A stretch of 64,000 bases of DNA from Symbiodinium natans (GCA_905221605.1 CAJNDS010002113.1:1330524-1394523); one strand, 5' to 3'. Shown: positions 10,722 to 23,363, counted from the stretch's first letter. Translations and numbers: made by a program. Notes: generated by a model from the sequence alone, not told the origin.

Positions 10722-12095
10722 GTTAAGGATTTAGGGTTTAGGGTTTAGGGTTAAGGATTTAGGGTTAAGGGTTAAGGGTTTAGAGTTTAGGGTCAAGGGT
10801 TTAGGGTTCAGGGTTTAGGGTTTAGGGTTTAGGGTTCAGGGTTTAGGGTTTAGGGTTTAGGGTTTAGCCCAGCTTAAAGTTCAAATCCCAAATCTAGCAA
10901 ACCCATATGAAGCCCTGGGTTCAAGTGTTTCGGACACTGCGTGATTTCCCCCAAGCAGCAAAGGCTTCGGGTATCTTCCGCCGGCGGTTCCCGGTGGGGG
11001 CCCCTTCGTACTTCTTCTCCGTCGGGGGAAGCGCTTCGACTTCAAAGGAAGACGGCTCGCATACCGCTGGGGTCCTGGGGTTTCGGGTTTTGGGTTTTGG
11101 GCTTAGGTCCTCGGGTGTTTACACGCATTTTTAGTGTCGTACTCAGCCTTTGGAGTTTAGGGCTTGGGGTTGATGGGGGGGAGGCTCCATGATGCTTGCA
11201 GAATGCACAACGGGAAGTGACTCCTAGGTTGCTTAAAACCTAGCCCTTTAAATGGGAACCTCGAGAAAAGGGAACTAAAGAATTCCGTGTCATTAGGGTT
11301 TACGGTTTAGGGTGTACTTTCCCCCCCCGCCCGCAATTCTCGGTGTAGCGGTCTACACACCCCTAAATCCAATCAGTTGGGCTTGTTTTTCTAGGACCCA
11401 GCATAGGCCCTCATTCCCAATTTTGGGGGCTTTAGGTTCTCAACGTATAAGCCCTTTATCCAAAAAGGGTACCCTTTCTACTCCAATTACTCTTGGGTCT
11501 AGTTGTAGGGAGTACTGGAGGGGTCGGCGTTCCTACTTCTTGTATTCCCCTATGACCCCCTGCTATAATTATACTATAAGACCCCCAAGGCCGTTTTCTA
11601 CTTATTGAGGCCCCTATATTACTCCACCCCTTTGATCGATGCCCGGACCAGGTGCGCATTTGCGCGCAAGGCCCGCCGGGCGAGAGACGCAGGCAGGAGG
11701 GGTTTAAGAGGCCCTAAACCCTAAACCCTGAAAGCCCTAAACCCTATACCCTAAGTCCTAAACCCTATACCCTAGCCCTAAACCCTAAACCTTAAACCCT
11801 AAACCCTAAACCCTAAACCCTAAACTAACCCTGTTGGGCTTAGGACACCAAACTCCCACTCCCAAAGCCCAACATCCTCTAAGTCTTACTCATGTCCCAA
11901 CAGGCTGGTGGGTTTAAAGCCGCAAGAGGCCCTAAAGCCTCAACCCCATGGGCTTAAAGGAGATCATATCCTGCACCTTTCAGGGGATACTTCGGCCCTT
12001 CTTGCAAGACCCTAAACCCTAAACCCTAAACCCTAAACCCTAAACCCTACACCCTACACCCTAAACCCTAAACCCTAAACCCTAAACCTCTGTAG

Positions 12096-12186
12096 GAAAT
12101 TTGTTGCAAGGATATGACGCACTGCTTGTGGTGGACCAGCAGCCCGTTCAGTACCTGAGCGCCCTCCCCGACATGATTCTTTGGCG
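12096..12186 (+). CDS. exon of unknown family, just upstream of the 10-kb element
   Basis: CTCTGTAG acceptor, 91 nt open: LLQGYDALLVVDQQPVQYL then SALPDMILW, ending at a GC donor (TGGCG|GCAGAT). It lies 300 bp before the left terminal repeat of the 10.25-kb block, so that block probably sits in the intron that follows. Confidence 0.45.
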
Positions 12187-12546
12187 GCAGATGCCGGTTT
12201 AGGGTTTAGGCTTTGGGCTTGAGTGTTTAGAGTTGAGGGTTTAGGGTTTAGCATTAGGAGGTCGAGTTGGACATGATGGGGTTTCGGGTAGCCCATGACG
12301 AACTGAGCCTTCCGACCCTCCAACCTCAAAGCATGTTCGTCGCATCCTTTATGTGTAGAGCACGTTTGAAGCACGTAACCGACCGCCGCAGACATATCAA
12401 TGCCGGATTCCATAGCGCTCTCTCTAAATCTCCATGCAAGCCTACAGCACCCTAAACCCTAAACCCCTAAGCCCTAAGTGGCATGGACCTTTAGGGTCTA
12501 TTTGGCACGCCCCTTTGTTTACTATTTACAAAACTTCTTGAAAGTA

Positions 12547-12552
12547 GTAGTG

Positions 12553-12583
<31 letters not shown>

Positions 12584-12592
12584 GAGTAGTAG

Positions 12593-12652
<60 letters not shown>
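12547..12652 (+). repeat. (GTA)n microsatellite
   Basis: About 35 GTA units with a few GGA/GCA variants, just inside the left terminal repeat. It produces an artificial poly-Val reading frame. Confidence 0.95.
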
Positions 12653-12729
12653 CAGTAAATGTAGATCCAGCCGGCCAACAGCCAGACTTAGGCAAGCACC
12701 CTTGCTTCGTGTTTCCTGTGACTTGGTAG

Positions 12730-13370
12730 GGGCCAGAGGTTTGTCGTATGTCCCCTCCCTTCGTCCCTTCGTGTTGTAAGGGTTTTGTACGGGCTTTGGA
12801 GGTTTGTGTGCTTCCTTATAGGTTTTGGGGGGGCATCAAAATGATTAACATATATGATGTGTTTCCGTGCTCGTATTATGAGGGCTAGTGCCTGCCCTAG
12901 AGGTTTGTCGTATGTCCCCCCGCTTCGTGTTCCTGTGATTTGGTAGGGGGCTAAAGGTTTGTCGTGTGTCCCCTCCCTTCGTCCCTTCGTGTTGTAAGGG
13001 TTTTGGGAGGGTCCTGGAGGTTTGTCGTATGTCCCCTTTGTTCGTGCTTGTAGGGTCTGGGGAGTGTGTAGATGATAATCACATATCATGCGCTTCCGCG
13101 CTCGTATTATGAGGGGCTAGTGATTGGCCTGGAGGTTTGTCAGATGACGCCCCCGCTTCGTGATCCTGTGATTTGGTAGGGGCCTAAAGGTTTGTAGTGT
13201 GTCGCCTCCCTTCATTCCTTCCTATTGTAAGGGTTCTGTGAGGGCCCTGGAGGTTTGTCGTATGTCCCCTTTCTTCTGGCTTGTAGGGTTTGGGGAGCAT
13301 CTAGATGATAGAGGTTTGTCGTATGTCGTCTCCCTTCGTCCCTTCGTGTTGTAAGGGTTTTGTGAGGGCC
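12730..13370 (-). repeat. megasatellite, inverted-orientation arm
   Basis: Repeats of GAGGTTTGTCGTATGTCCCC with CTTCGTCCCTTCGTGTTGTAAGGG spacing, i.e. the reverse complement of the units from 13,375 on. The two arms meet at about 13,370, making a large imperfect palindrome. Confidence 0.85.
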
Positions 13371-13374
13371 CTGA

Positions 13375-15667
13375 AGGTCTAGGGCAGTTACTAGCGCCTC
13401 ATAGTACGAGCACGGAAGCAAATGATAATGACAATCATCTAGACGCTGCCCAAATCCTACAAGCACGAAGAAAGGGGACATACGGCAAATTTGCAGGGCC
13501 CTCACAAAACCCTTACAACAAGAAGGGACGAAGGAAGGGCACATACGACAAACCTCTAGGACCCTCACGAAACCCTTACAACACGAAGGGACGAAGGGAT
13601 TGTATCTAATTTCGTATATGGTAAAATGACATACGACAAATCTCCAGGACCCTAGCAAATCACATGAACACGAAGCAGGGAGACATAAAACAAACCTCTA
13701 GGGCAGTCACTAGCCCCTCATAATACGAGCACGGAAGCAAATCATATATGATAATCATCTAGACGCTCCCCACGCCCTACAAGCACGAAGAAAGGAGACA
13801 TACGATAAATCTTCCAGGTCCAACAAAACCCTTGCAACTCAAAGGGACGAAGGGAGGGGGCACACGACAAACCTCTTTAGGCCCCTACCACATCGCAGGA
13901 ACAGAAAGCGGCGGGACATACGACAAACCTCTATGACAAACACCAGCCCCTCATAATACGAGCACGGAAGCAAATGATATATGACAGTTTTCTAGAAGAT
14001 CCCCAAACCCTCTGAGAAGAAAGAAAGGTGACATACGACAAACCTTCCCCCAACAAAGCAATTTCAACACGAAGGGACGAAAGGAGGGGACATTCGACAA
14101 ATTTCTGGCCCCTACCAAATCTCAGGAACACTAAGCGTGGGGACATACGACAAATCTCCAAGGGCCCTCAGAAAAATTTTATCAGCCTTACAACACGAAG
14201 GGACGAAGGCAGGGGACATACGACAAACCTGTAGGCCCCTACTACATCACAGGAACAAGGAAGCGGGGGAGGGGGCATACGACAAACCCCTAGGGCAGTC
14301 ACTAGCCCCTCACAATACGAGCACGGAATCAAATTATATGTCAGTCGTCTAGACGCTCCCCAAACCCTACAAGTGAGAAGAAAGGGGACACACGGCAATT
14401 TTGCAGGGCTCTCACAAAACCCTTGCAACACGAAAGGACGAAGCGAGGGAACGTATGACAAACCTCTAAGCCCCTACCAAATCACAGGACCAAGGAAACG
14501 GGGGGGACAAATGACAAACCTCTAGGACAGCCACTAGCCCCTCATAGTTTGAGCACGGAAGCAAATCATATATGACGATCATCTAGACTCTAGACGCTCC
14601 CCCAAACCCTACAAGCTCGAAGAAAGTGGATATACGACTAGCCTCCAGGGCCCTCACAAAACCCTTACCACCCATACAACGCGAAGGGACGAAGGAAGGG
14701 GACATACGACAAACCTCTAGGGCAGTCAGTAACCCCACATAGTACGAGCACGGAAGCAAATGATGTATGGTAATCATCTCGACGCTCCTCAAACTCTCCA
14801 AGCACGAAGAAAGGGGACACACGACAAACCTTCAAGGCCCAACAAAACCCCTACAACACGAAGGGGCGAAGGCAGGGGACATACGACAAACCTGTAGGCC
14901 CCTACTACATCACAGGAACAAGGAAGCGGGGGAGGGGGCATACGACAAACCCCTAGGGCAGTCACTAGCCCCTCACAATACGAGCACGGAATCAAATTAT
15001 ATGTCAGTCGTCTAGACGCTCCCCAAACCCTACAAGTGAGAAGAAAGGGGACACACGGCAAATTTGCAGGGCTCTCACAAAACCCTTGCAACACGAAAGG
15101 ACGAAGCGAGGGAACGTATGACAAACCTCTAAGCCCCTACCAAATCACAGGACCAAGGAAACGGGGGGGACAAATGACAAACCTCTAGGACAGCCACTAG
15201 CCCCTCATAGTTTGAGCACGGAAGCAAATCATATATGACGATCATCTAGACTTTAGACGCTCCCCCCAAACCCTACAAGCTCGAAGAAAGTGGATATACG
15301 ACTAGCCTCCAGGGCCCTCACAAAACCCTTACCACCCATACAACGCGAAGGGACGAAGGAAGGGGACATATGACAAACCTCTAGGGCAGTCACTAACCCC
15401 ACATAGTACGAAGCAAATGATGTATGGTAATCATCTCGACACTCCTCAATTCTCCAAGCTCGAAGAAAGGGGACACACGACAAGCCTTCAAGGCCCAACA
15501 AAACCCCTACAACACGAAGGGGCGAAAGGAGGGGACATACGACAAAGCTCTAGGCCCCTACCAAATCTCAGGAACAAGAATCGGGAGGACATACGACAAA
15601 CCTCTAGGGCGATCACTAGCCCCTCACAATACGAGCACGGAATCGAATTATATATATATATATATAT
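13375..15667 (+). repeat. megasatellite, forward arm, part 1
   Basis: Recurring modules are GGGGACATACGACAAACCTC, CTACAAGCACGAAGAAAGG, CAACACGAAGGGACGAAGG and GAGCACGGAAGCAAATGATA. A higher-order unit of about 655 bp is repeated (14,213 onward and 14,868 onward are nearly identical). Reading frames through it are short and change frame between units, so I treat them as non-coding. Confidence 0.9.
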
Positions 15668-15668
15668 A

Positions 15669-17719
15669 TGCTACCCCCCCCCCCCAGCGACCTACCCTTT
15701 TTCGGCCTTTTTAGGCCTTTTTAACAAAATATAACAAAGAAGGCCCAAAAGTCGCGTAGTTAATCACCGGGTATTGAAGGACAGTTACTGGGACACCCAC
15801 CTCACAGACCCCGATAAGCCAGCATTGGAAGAATCTACATTTTGAATCTGAAGCGGACAATGCTGTCTTTAGATGTTTAGATTTGTGGCTTTCTATGCAA
15901 ATTGTGCGTTTAGAGGGCAATTAATGTTTTGTTGAGCAACTAATTTATTTATACAAGTGTGTTTGTACGAGGCATACCCAACCAAGATACGAAATAGACA
16001 CCATTCTCAACCAAAATATGGCAAAGTGTGCGTTTAAAGTGCAAATAATGCTTTGTTGAGCAACTACTGTATTTATACAATTGTGTTTGTACTAGGCAAA
16101 GTATGCTCTCTGAAAAGTCCGCTGAAATACCTTATGTTTACATATTCATGAATCGTTTTTATTTTTGAAATAATCATTTTATGCGAATTTAGCTACTCGA
16201 GCAATTATTAAGCAAATAGCCCAATTTGACTCAAGTGAATACCATTTAAAGGACCATACTCAACCAAAATACGAAAGAAGCACCATATTCAACAAAAAAA
16301 TATGGCAAAGTGTGGTTTAAAGGGCAAATAGTGCTTTGTTGAGCAACTCATGCATTGAAACAGTTGTGTTTATACCAGGCAAAGTATTATTGAAATACTA
16401 TCTGCAAAGTCAAATGAAACACCTTATGTTTACATATTCATGAAACAATCCTTTTTTTGAAGTATTCATTCTATGCGAATTTAACTACTAGAGGAATTCT
16501 TAAGCAAATAGCCCAATTTGACCCAAGTGAATACTATTTAAAGGACCATACTCAACCCAATACGAAATAAACACTAACGGAAATGGAAGCGGTTCTACCT
16601 GCATAACAATGAGACAAAGATTGCTGAAGTATTCAATAAAGACCACTTATATACTATGTCTGAAAAGCACAATTTGCATAAGCAAGCTTAAAAATGCACA
16701 ATAATGGAAATAGAAGCGGTTCTACTTACATAACGATGAAACAAACATGTCTGAAGTATTCAATAAAGACCACATATATACTATGCTTGAAAAAGGCAAC
16801 TTGCGCAATCAGGCTTAACAAATGCACAAGAATCCTAGAAAACTACTTAGCGAAGGCCAGTTCACAAATACATAAAAACATCCAAAAGCGCAAGCTTTTC
16901 AGGAGAATCTCTGGTGAAGTTTGGATTATAGGGTTTTGGGGTATCCCTGGACGAGTAGGAGTCACTTTTAACCAAACAATTCTAAGCAATAAATGCTTTT
17001 CCTCAAGCCGAGTATTGCAAATGCTGCTTCTAGATAATTAATCGCATTTACCAGGCAAATATTATCCATGCGAATTTAGCTACCAGAGCACCAAGTAATG
17101 GCTGAATAAGGTCTACTACACTTGAGTACAACCAAAAGATGCACTAAACACTAGCGGCTCTACTTACGTAATAACGAAACAAATAGTTCTGAAGCACTAG
17201 AAAGACCACTTGTATACTATTTCTGAAAAGCACAATTAGCATAAGCACACTGAAAAATGTGTAGTTGTTGCCTCGTGACCGTGAAGGCGAACCAAAAAGC
17301 CAAAATACCAAAACCAAAAAACCAAAAATACCAAAACCAAAAAAACCAAAAAAAAAACAAAACCAAAAAACCAAAAAAAAAAAACCCAAAAAAAAACAAT
17401 TTTCCGGGACTCTTGGAGAAGCCCCATAGGGATTCCTGAGAGTCCCAGAGAAGTGTTTTTTGTGGTGTTTTTGGTTTTTTTGGTTTTGTTTTTTTGGTTT
17501 TTTTTGGTTTTGGTTGTTTTGTTTTTTTTTGGTTTTGTTTTTTGTTTTTTTTTTGGTTTTGGTATTTTTGGTTTTTCTACTGTCCCGTGTATGCGATTTT
17601 TGTTGTATTTTAGTCTACGCCCTAGAAATACGCTATATTGCACACCGAGTTTGCTTGCAGTGCAGCTGGGTGACTTGAGACAAGGCGAAAAAGGGTAGGT
17701 CACTGGGGGGGGGGTACCA
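15669..17719. mobile_element. 2.05-kb AT-rich element with inverted ends in a (TA)n site
   Basis: Ends ATGCTACCCCCCCCC...AGCGACCTACCC and its inverted partner (GGGTAGGTCACTGGGGG...GGTACCAT) abut TA microsatellites on both sides. The paralogous megasatellite unit near 19,040-19,075 carries the same flanks (GGAATCGAATTATATATA then TCAGTCGTCTAGGCTCCCC) without the insert, so it is an intact empty site. The inside is AT-rich, with diverged repeats of about 300 bp (TTTGTTGAGCAACTA modules) and a long CCAAAAA/TTTTTGG hairpin. No transposase was seen. Confidence 0.8.
17295..17575. repeat. long CCAAAA/TTTTGG inverted repeat
   Basis: About 110 bases of CCAAAAA-type sequence face about 115 bases of TTTTTGG-type sequence around a central GGGACTCT...AGAGTCCC stem, forming a large potential hairpin near the right end of the 2-kb element. 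The ORFs here are low-complexity artefacts. Confidence 0.85.
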
Positions 17720-17744
17720 TATATATATATATATATATGTATAT

Positions 17745-19910
17745 ATCAGTCGTCTAGGCTCCCCAAACCCTACAAGCACGAAGAAAGGGGACACACGCAA
17801 ACATCCCACGAAGGAACGAAGGGAGAGGAATTACGACAAACCTCTAGACCCCTACCAAATCACAGGAATACGAAGCGGGGGACACACGAGAAATCTTTAG
17901 GGCAATCAATACCCTCATAGCGACTGCGGAAGCAAACGATATGTGATAATCATCTAGACACTCCCCAAACCCTGCAAGCACGAACAAAGGGGACATACGA
18001 AAAACCTCCAGAGCGCTCACGAAACCCTTACAACACGAAGGGACGAAGGGAGGGGACCAAAAAAAAACCTCTAGGCCCCTCCCAACTCACAGGAACACGA
18101 AGCAGGGGGGCATACGACAAACCTCTAGGGCCGTCAATAGCCCTCATAATACGACCGCAGAAGCAAATGACTTATGACAATCATCTAGATGCCAAGAAAG
18201 GGGACACACGACAAACCTGTAGGCCCCTACTACATCACAGGAACAAGGAAGCGGAGGGCATACGACAAACCTCTAGGGCAGTCACTAGCCCCGCACAATA
18301 CGAGCCCGGAATCAAATTACATATGTCAGTCGTCTAGACGCTCCCCAAACCCTACAAGCAAGAAGAAAAGGGACATACGGCAAATTTGCAGGGCTCTCAC
18401 AAAACCCTTGCAACACGAAAGGACGAAGGGAGGGAATATATGACAAACCTCTAAGCCCCTACCAAATCACAGGACCAAGGAAACGGGGGGGACAAATGAC
18501 AAACCTCTATGACAGTCACTAGCCCCTCATAGTTTGAGCACGGAAGCAAATCATATATGACGATCATCTAGACTCTAGACGCTCCCCCCCAAACCCTACA
18601 AGCTCGAAGAAAGTGGATATACGACTAGCCTCCAGGGCCCTCACAAAACCCTTACCACCCATACAACGCGAAGGGACGAAGGAAGGGGACATACGACAAA
18701 CCTTTAGGGCAGTCACTAACATGACCACCCATACAACGCGAAGGGACGAAGGAAGGGGACATACGACAAACCTCTAGGGCAGTCACTAACCGCACATAGT
18801 ACGAGCACGGAAGCAAATGATGTATGGTAATCATCTCGACGCTCCTCAAACTCTCCAAGCACGAAGAAAGGGGACACACGACAAGCCTTCAAGGCCCAAC
18901 AAAACCCCTACAACACGAAGGGGCGAAAGGAGGGGACATACGACAAAGCTCTAGGCCCCCACCAAATCTCAGGAACAGGAATCGGGGGGACATACGACAA
19001 ACCTCTAGGGCGATCACTAGCCCCTCACAATACGAGCACGGAATCGAATTATATATATATATATATCAGTCGTCTAGGCTCCCCAAACCCTACAAGCACG
19101 ATGAAAGGGGACACACGCAAACATCCCACGAAGGAACGAAGGGAGAGGAATTACGACAAACCTCTAGACCCCTACCAAATCACAGGAATACGAAGCGGGG
19201 GGGCACACGAGAAATCTTTAGGGCAATCAATACCCTCATAGCGACTGCGGAAGCAAACGATATGTGATAATCATCTAGACACTCCCTCAACCCTACAAGC
19301 ACGAACAAAGGGGATATATGAAAAACCTCCAGAGCGCTCACGAAACCCTTACAATACGAAGGGACGAAGGGAGGGGACAAAAGATAAACCTTTAGGCCCC
19401 TCCCAACTCACAGGAACACGAAGCAGGGGGGCATACGACAAATCTCTAGGGCGGTCAATAGCCCTCATAATACGACCACGGAAGCAAATGACTTATGATG
19501 ACAATCATCTAGACGCCAAGAAAGGGGACATACGGCAAACCTCCAAGGCCGAATGCAACCCTCACAACACGAAGGGACGAAGGGAGGGGACATATGACAA
19601 GCCTCTGGCCCCTACCAAATCTCAGGAACACGAAGCGGGGGAATATACGACAAACCTCTAGGGCAGCCACTAGCCCCTCATAGTACGAGCGCGGAAGGAA
19701 TGATTTTTGACAATTATCTAGACACTCCCCAAACCCTACAAGCACGAAGAAAGGGGACATGCGACAAACCTCCGGGGCCCTCACAAAACCCTTACAACAC
19801 GAACGAAGAAAACAACTCATACAAACCTCTGGGCCCCTACCAAATCACAACAACACGAAGCGGGGGGACATACGATTAACCTCTAGGGCAGTCACTAACC
19901 CCTCAAGACG
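17745..19910 (+). repeat. megasatellite, forward arm, part 2
   Basis: Same modules as 13,375-15,667. The stretch at 17,747 recurs at 19,066, an offset of about 1,320 bp, twice the 655-660 bp higher-order unit. It ends abruptly at the GATGATGGGG minisatellite. Confidence 0.9.
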
Positions 19911-19914
19911 GGGG

Positions 19915-20470
19915 GTGAAAGGGATTATGGGAGATGATGGGGAATGATGATGGGGGATGATGGGGGATGATGCGGGATGATGGGAGATGATGGGGGGTGA
20001 TGGGGAATGATGGGGGATGACGCGGGATGAGAGACATGATGGGGCATGATAGGGGCTGATCGGGGACGATGATGGGGGCTGATGGGGGATGATGGTGGAT
20101 GATGGGGGGGTGAAAGGGATTATGAGAGATGATGGGGAATGATGATGGGGGATGATGGGGGATGATGGGAGATGATGGGGATGATGGCGGATGATGCGGG
20201 ATGATGGGGGATGATGGGGGATGATGGGGGATGATGGGGGATGACGCGGGATGACGCGGGATGAGAGAGACGATGGGACATGATAAGGGGGCTGACTGTC
20301 TCATCCCCCATCATCCCCCATCATCCCCCATCATCCCTTTCACCCCCCCCGAAATGATGGGAGATGATGGGGGATGATTGGGGGATGATGGGGCATGATG
20401 GGGGATGAGAGAAACGATGGGAGATGATGGGAGATGATGCGGGGTGATGTGGGATGGGCAATGAGCGGGT
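19915..20470 (+). repeat. GATGATGGGG minisatellite
   Basis: Tandem 8-11 bp units (GATGATGGGGGAT and variants such as GATGACGCGG), interrupted at about 20,300-20,345 by an inverted patch (CATCCCCCATC). No coding content. Confidence 0.95.
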
Positions 20471-20609
20471 ATGTCTGAAATCCTGGAAAAGACAATTCCC
20501 GGGGTTTGATTTTAAAGGGTTTAAATTCTTTTTCGGCATCTTAACTTTTTATGAACTCCTTACACAATCAAATCCGGTATTTGATTTTTGTTAAGGGTTT
20601 CAAGGATAT

Positions 20610-20745
20610 TACCCTAAACCCTAAACGCTAAACCCTAAACCGTAAACCCTAAACCCTAAACCCTAAACCCTAAACCCTAAACCCTAAACCCTAAACCCTA
20701 AACCCTAAACCCTAAACCCTAAACCCTAAACCCTAAACCCTAAAC
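20610..20745 (-). repeat. telomeric-type array (CCCTAAA)n inside the 10-kb element
   Basis: About 18 near-perfect CCCTAAA units between the minisatellite and the palindromic satellite. Confidence 0.95.
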
Positions 20746-20749
20746 CGAA

Positions 20750-22690
20750 CCCCGGGATTTAGTTCTTTAAGGATTTCAATGATTTTTTGGGCATTTTAAA
20801 ATTTCATGAAATCCTTGAAAAATTAAATCCCGGGATTTAGTTTTTCAAGGATTTCAAGGATTTCATAAACTTCAAATACCGGAGCTCCTGCAAAAGCAAA
20901 CGCCCCCCTCCCCACTCAGAGTGCGGGAAGACCACGCGGATTTTAAAATTTATGAAATCCTTGAAATCCTTGAAAAATCAAATCCCGGGATTTGATTTTT
21001 CAAGGATTTCATAAAAAATTTAAAATGCCCAAAAAAACCTTGAAATCCTCAAAATATTAAATCCCGGGATTTGATTTTTTAAGGATTTCAAGGATTTTTT
21101 GGGCATTTTAAATTTCATGAAATCCTTGAAAAATTAAATCCCGGGATTTAGTTTTTCAAGGATTTCAAGGATTTCATAAAATTTAAATACCGAAACTCCT
21201 GCAAAAGCAAACCCCCCCCCTCCCCACTCAGAGTACGGGAAGACCACGCGGATTTAAAAATTTATGAAATCCTTGAAATCCTTGAAAAATTAAATCCCGG
21301 GATTTGATTTTTCAAGGATTTCATGAAATTTAAAATGCCCAAAAAATCCTTGAAATCCTTAAAATATCAAATCCCGGGATTTGATTTTTTAAGGATTTCA
21401 AGGATTTTTTAGGCATTTTAAATTTCATGAAATCCTTAAAATCAAATCCCGGGATTTAGTTTTTCAAGGATTTCAAGGATTTCATAAAATTTAAATACCG
21501 GAACTCCTGCAAAAGCAAACCCCCCCCCTCCCCACTCAGAGTACGGGAAGACCACGCGGATTTTAAAATTTGTGAAATCCTTGAAATCCTTGAAAAATTA
21601 AATCCCGGGATTTGATTTTTCAAGGATTTCATAAAATTTAAAATGACCAAATAATCCTTGAAATCCTTAAAATATCAAATCCCCGGATTTGATTTTTTAC
21701 GGATTTCAAGGATTTTTTGGGCATTTGAAATTTTATGAAATCCTTGAAAAATTAAATCCCGGGATTTGATTTTTCAAGGATTTCAAGGATTTCATAAAAT
21801 TTAAATACCGGAACTCCTGCAAAAGCAAACCCCCCCCCTCCCCACTCAGAGTACGGGAAGACCACGCGGATTTTAAAATTTATGAAATCCTTGAAATCCT
21901 TGAAAAATTAAATCCCGGGATTTGATTTTTCAAGGATTTCATAAAATTCAAAATGCCCAAAAAATCCTTGAAATCCTTAAAATATTAAATCCCAGGATTT
22001 GATTTTTTAAGGATTTCAAGGATTTTTTGGGCATTTGAAATTTTATGAAATCCTTGAAAAACTAAATCCCGGGATTTAATTTTTCAAGGATTTCAAGGAT
22101 TTCATAAAATTTAAATACCGGAACTCCTGCAAAAGCAAACCCCCCCTCCCCACTCAGAGTACGGGAAGACCACGCGGATTTTAAAATTTATGAAATCCTT
22201 GAAATCCTTGAAAAATTAAATCCCGGGATTTGATTTTTCAAGGATTTCATAAAATTCAAAATGCCCAAAAAATCCTTGAAATCCTTAAAATATTAAATCC
22301 CAGGATTTGATTTTTTAAGGATTTCAAGGGTTTTTGGGCATTTGAATTTTTATGAAATCCTTGAAAAATCAAATCCCGGGATTTAATTTTTCAAGGATTT
22401 CAAGGATTTCATAAATTTTAAAATCCGCGTGGTCTTCCCGTACTCTGAGTGGGGAGGGGGGGGTTTGCTTTTGCAGGAGTTCCGGTATTTAAATTTTATG
22501 AAATCCTTGAAATTCTTGAAAAATTAAATCCCGGGATTTGATTTTTCAAGGATTTCATGAAATTTAAAATGCCTAAAAAATCCTTGAAATCCTTAAAAAA
22601 TCAAATCCCGGGATTTGATATTTTAAGGATTTCAAGGATTTTTGGGCATTTTAAATTTCATGAAATCCTTGAAAAATCAAATCTAGGGAT
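20750..22690. repeat. palindromic satellite, about 310-bp unit
   Basis: Each unit has AAATCCTTGAAATCC / GGATTTCAAGGATTT arms around the palindrome AAATCCCGGGATTT and a non-palindromic tag (CGGAACTCCTGCAAAAGC to GACCACGCGG). Tags start near 20,879, 21,190, 21,498, 21,808 and 22,118 (spacing 308-311), and one is inverted at about 22,418-22,484. Almost any part can fold back on itself. Confidence 0.9.
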
Positions 22691-22836
22691 TTCCCGGCGG
22701 CAAACGAGGCGTGCCAAATAGACCCTAAAGGTCCTACGTACTAAGCCCTAAACCCTAAACTGCTTTAACCCTTCACCCAATCTTCGGCCCTACGGCCTAA
22801 AAAGCCTGACCCCACCCCCCCTGCGACCCGACCCAG

Positions 22837-22882
22837 GATGGCGGACTCGAACGACAACCCTGGAATACCCGGCTGGAAGCTG
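22837..22882 (+). CDS. exon, FN3-like segment after the 10-kb element
   Basis: After CCGACCCAG the block reads MADSNDNPGIPGWKL, then GT, GC and GA donor options occur within 12 nt. The Ala-Asp-Ser-x-Asp-Asn segment parallels the exons at 2548, 5955 and 7107, which suggests the same gene continues past the 10-kb insertion. Confidence 0.4.
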
Positions 22883-23290
22883 GGTGCGAGCCCTCAACCC
22901 TAAACTCTAGACCCTAAACCCTAAACCCTATAAACCCTTCTGAAACCTTAACCCTACAGCTCCAAGCTTTGTTGATAGGTCCGCCCTGCCTCGGGCATTG
23001 TAGGGCTTAGGGTTTAGGGTTTAGGGTTTTGGGTTTAGGGTTTTGGGTTTAGGGTTTAGGGTTTAGGGTTCGGGAAATGGGTTATATGGCTCTGGGGCTT
23101 GCTGGCTTTGTAGCGTTTACAGGGTCTGTGAAGTTTACGGCGCTGACAGGGTTGCCTAGGGTTCAGGGCACTTCTACCCCCAATTCTAACTGTACTCCTA
23201 AACCCTAAACCCTAAAACCCTAAACCCAAAACCCTAAGCCCTAAGCCCTAAGCCCTAAACCCAACTAGCTTAAAGAGCATGAACCTCCAG

Positions 23291-23363
23291 GTTTGCGTTG
23301 TTTTGGGGAGTTTGCCTTCGACCTCCTCGGGGCTCATCGCTTCTCTTGAGAACCCCTCCCCAG
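23291..23363 (+). CDS. exon, possible FN3-like strand
   Basis: ACCTCCAG acceptor, 73 nt open with a GT donor (CCCCAG|GTAGGC): CVVLGSLPSTSSGLIASLEN then PSP. Ser/Thr-rich strand followed by Leu-Glu-x-Pro-x-Pro. Confidence 0.45.

Larger units (their letters stand above)
12485..22734. mobile_element. 10.25-kb element bounded by 27-bp inverted repeats
   Basis: The 27 bases at 12,485-12,511 (starting GGACCTTTAGGGTCTA) occur as an exact reverse complement at 22,708-22,734. Between them are a (GTA)n microsatellite, a megasatellite in inverted orientation, a 2-kb nested insertion, a minisatellite, a telomeric array and a palindromic satellite, and no convincing coding sequence. I see no clear target duplication, so the element class is open; a large non-autonomous DNA transposon is the simplest reading. 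Exons of the same apparent gene lie on both sides. Confidence 0.6.

Noticed and set aside
12478-12729. Poly-Val ORF
   Set aside because: Translation of the (GTA)n microsatellite.
13375-15667. CRISPR array
   Set aside because: Repeats are long, degenerate and nested in higher-order units without uniform spacers; the context is eukaryotic.
17144-17703. Phe/Gly- and Lys-rich ORFs
   Set aside because: Translation of the CCAAAA/TTTTGG hairpin arms.
13212-19820. Many 60-150 aa ORFs in the megasatellite
   Set aside because: They repeat the satellite modules in shifting frames with no conserved start or length.
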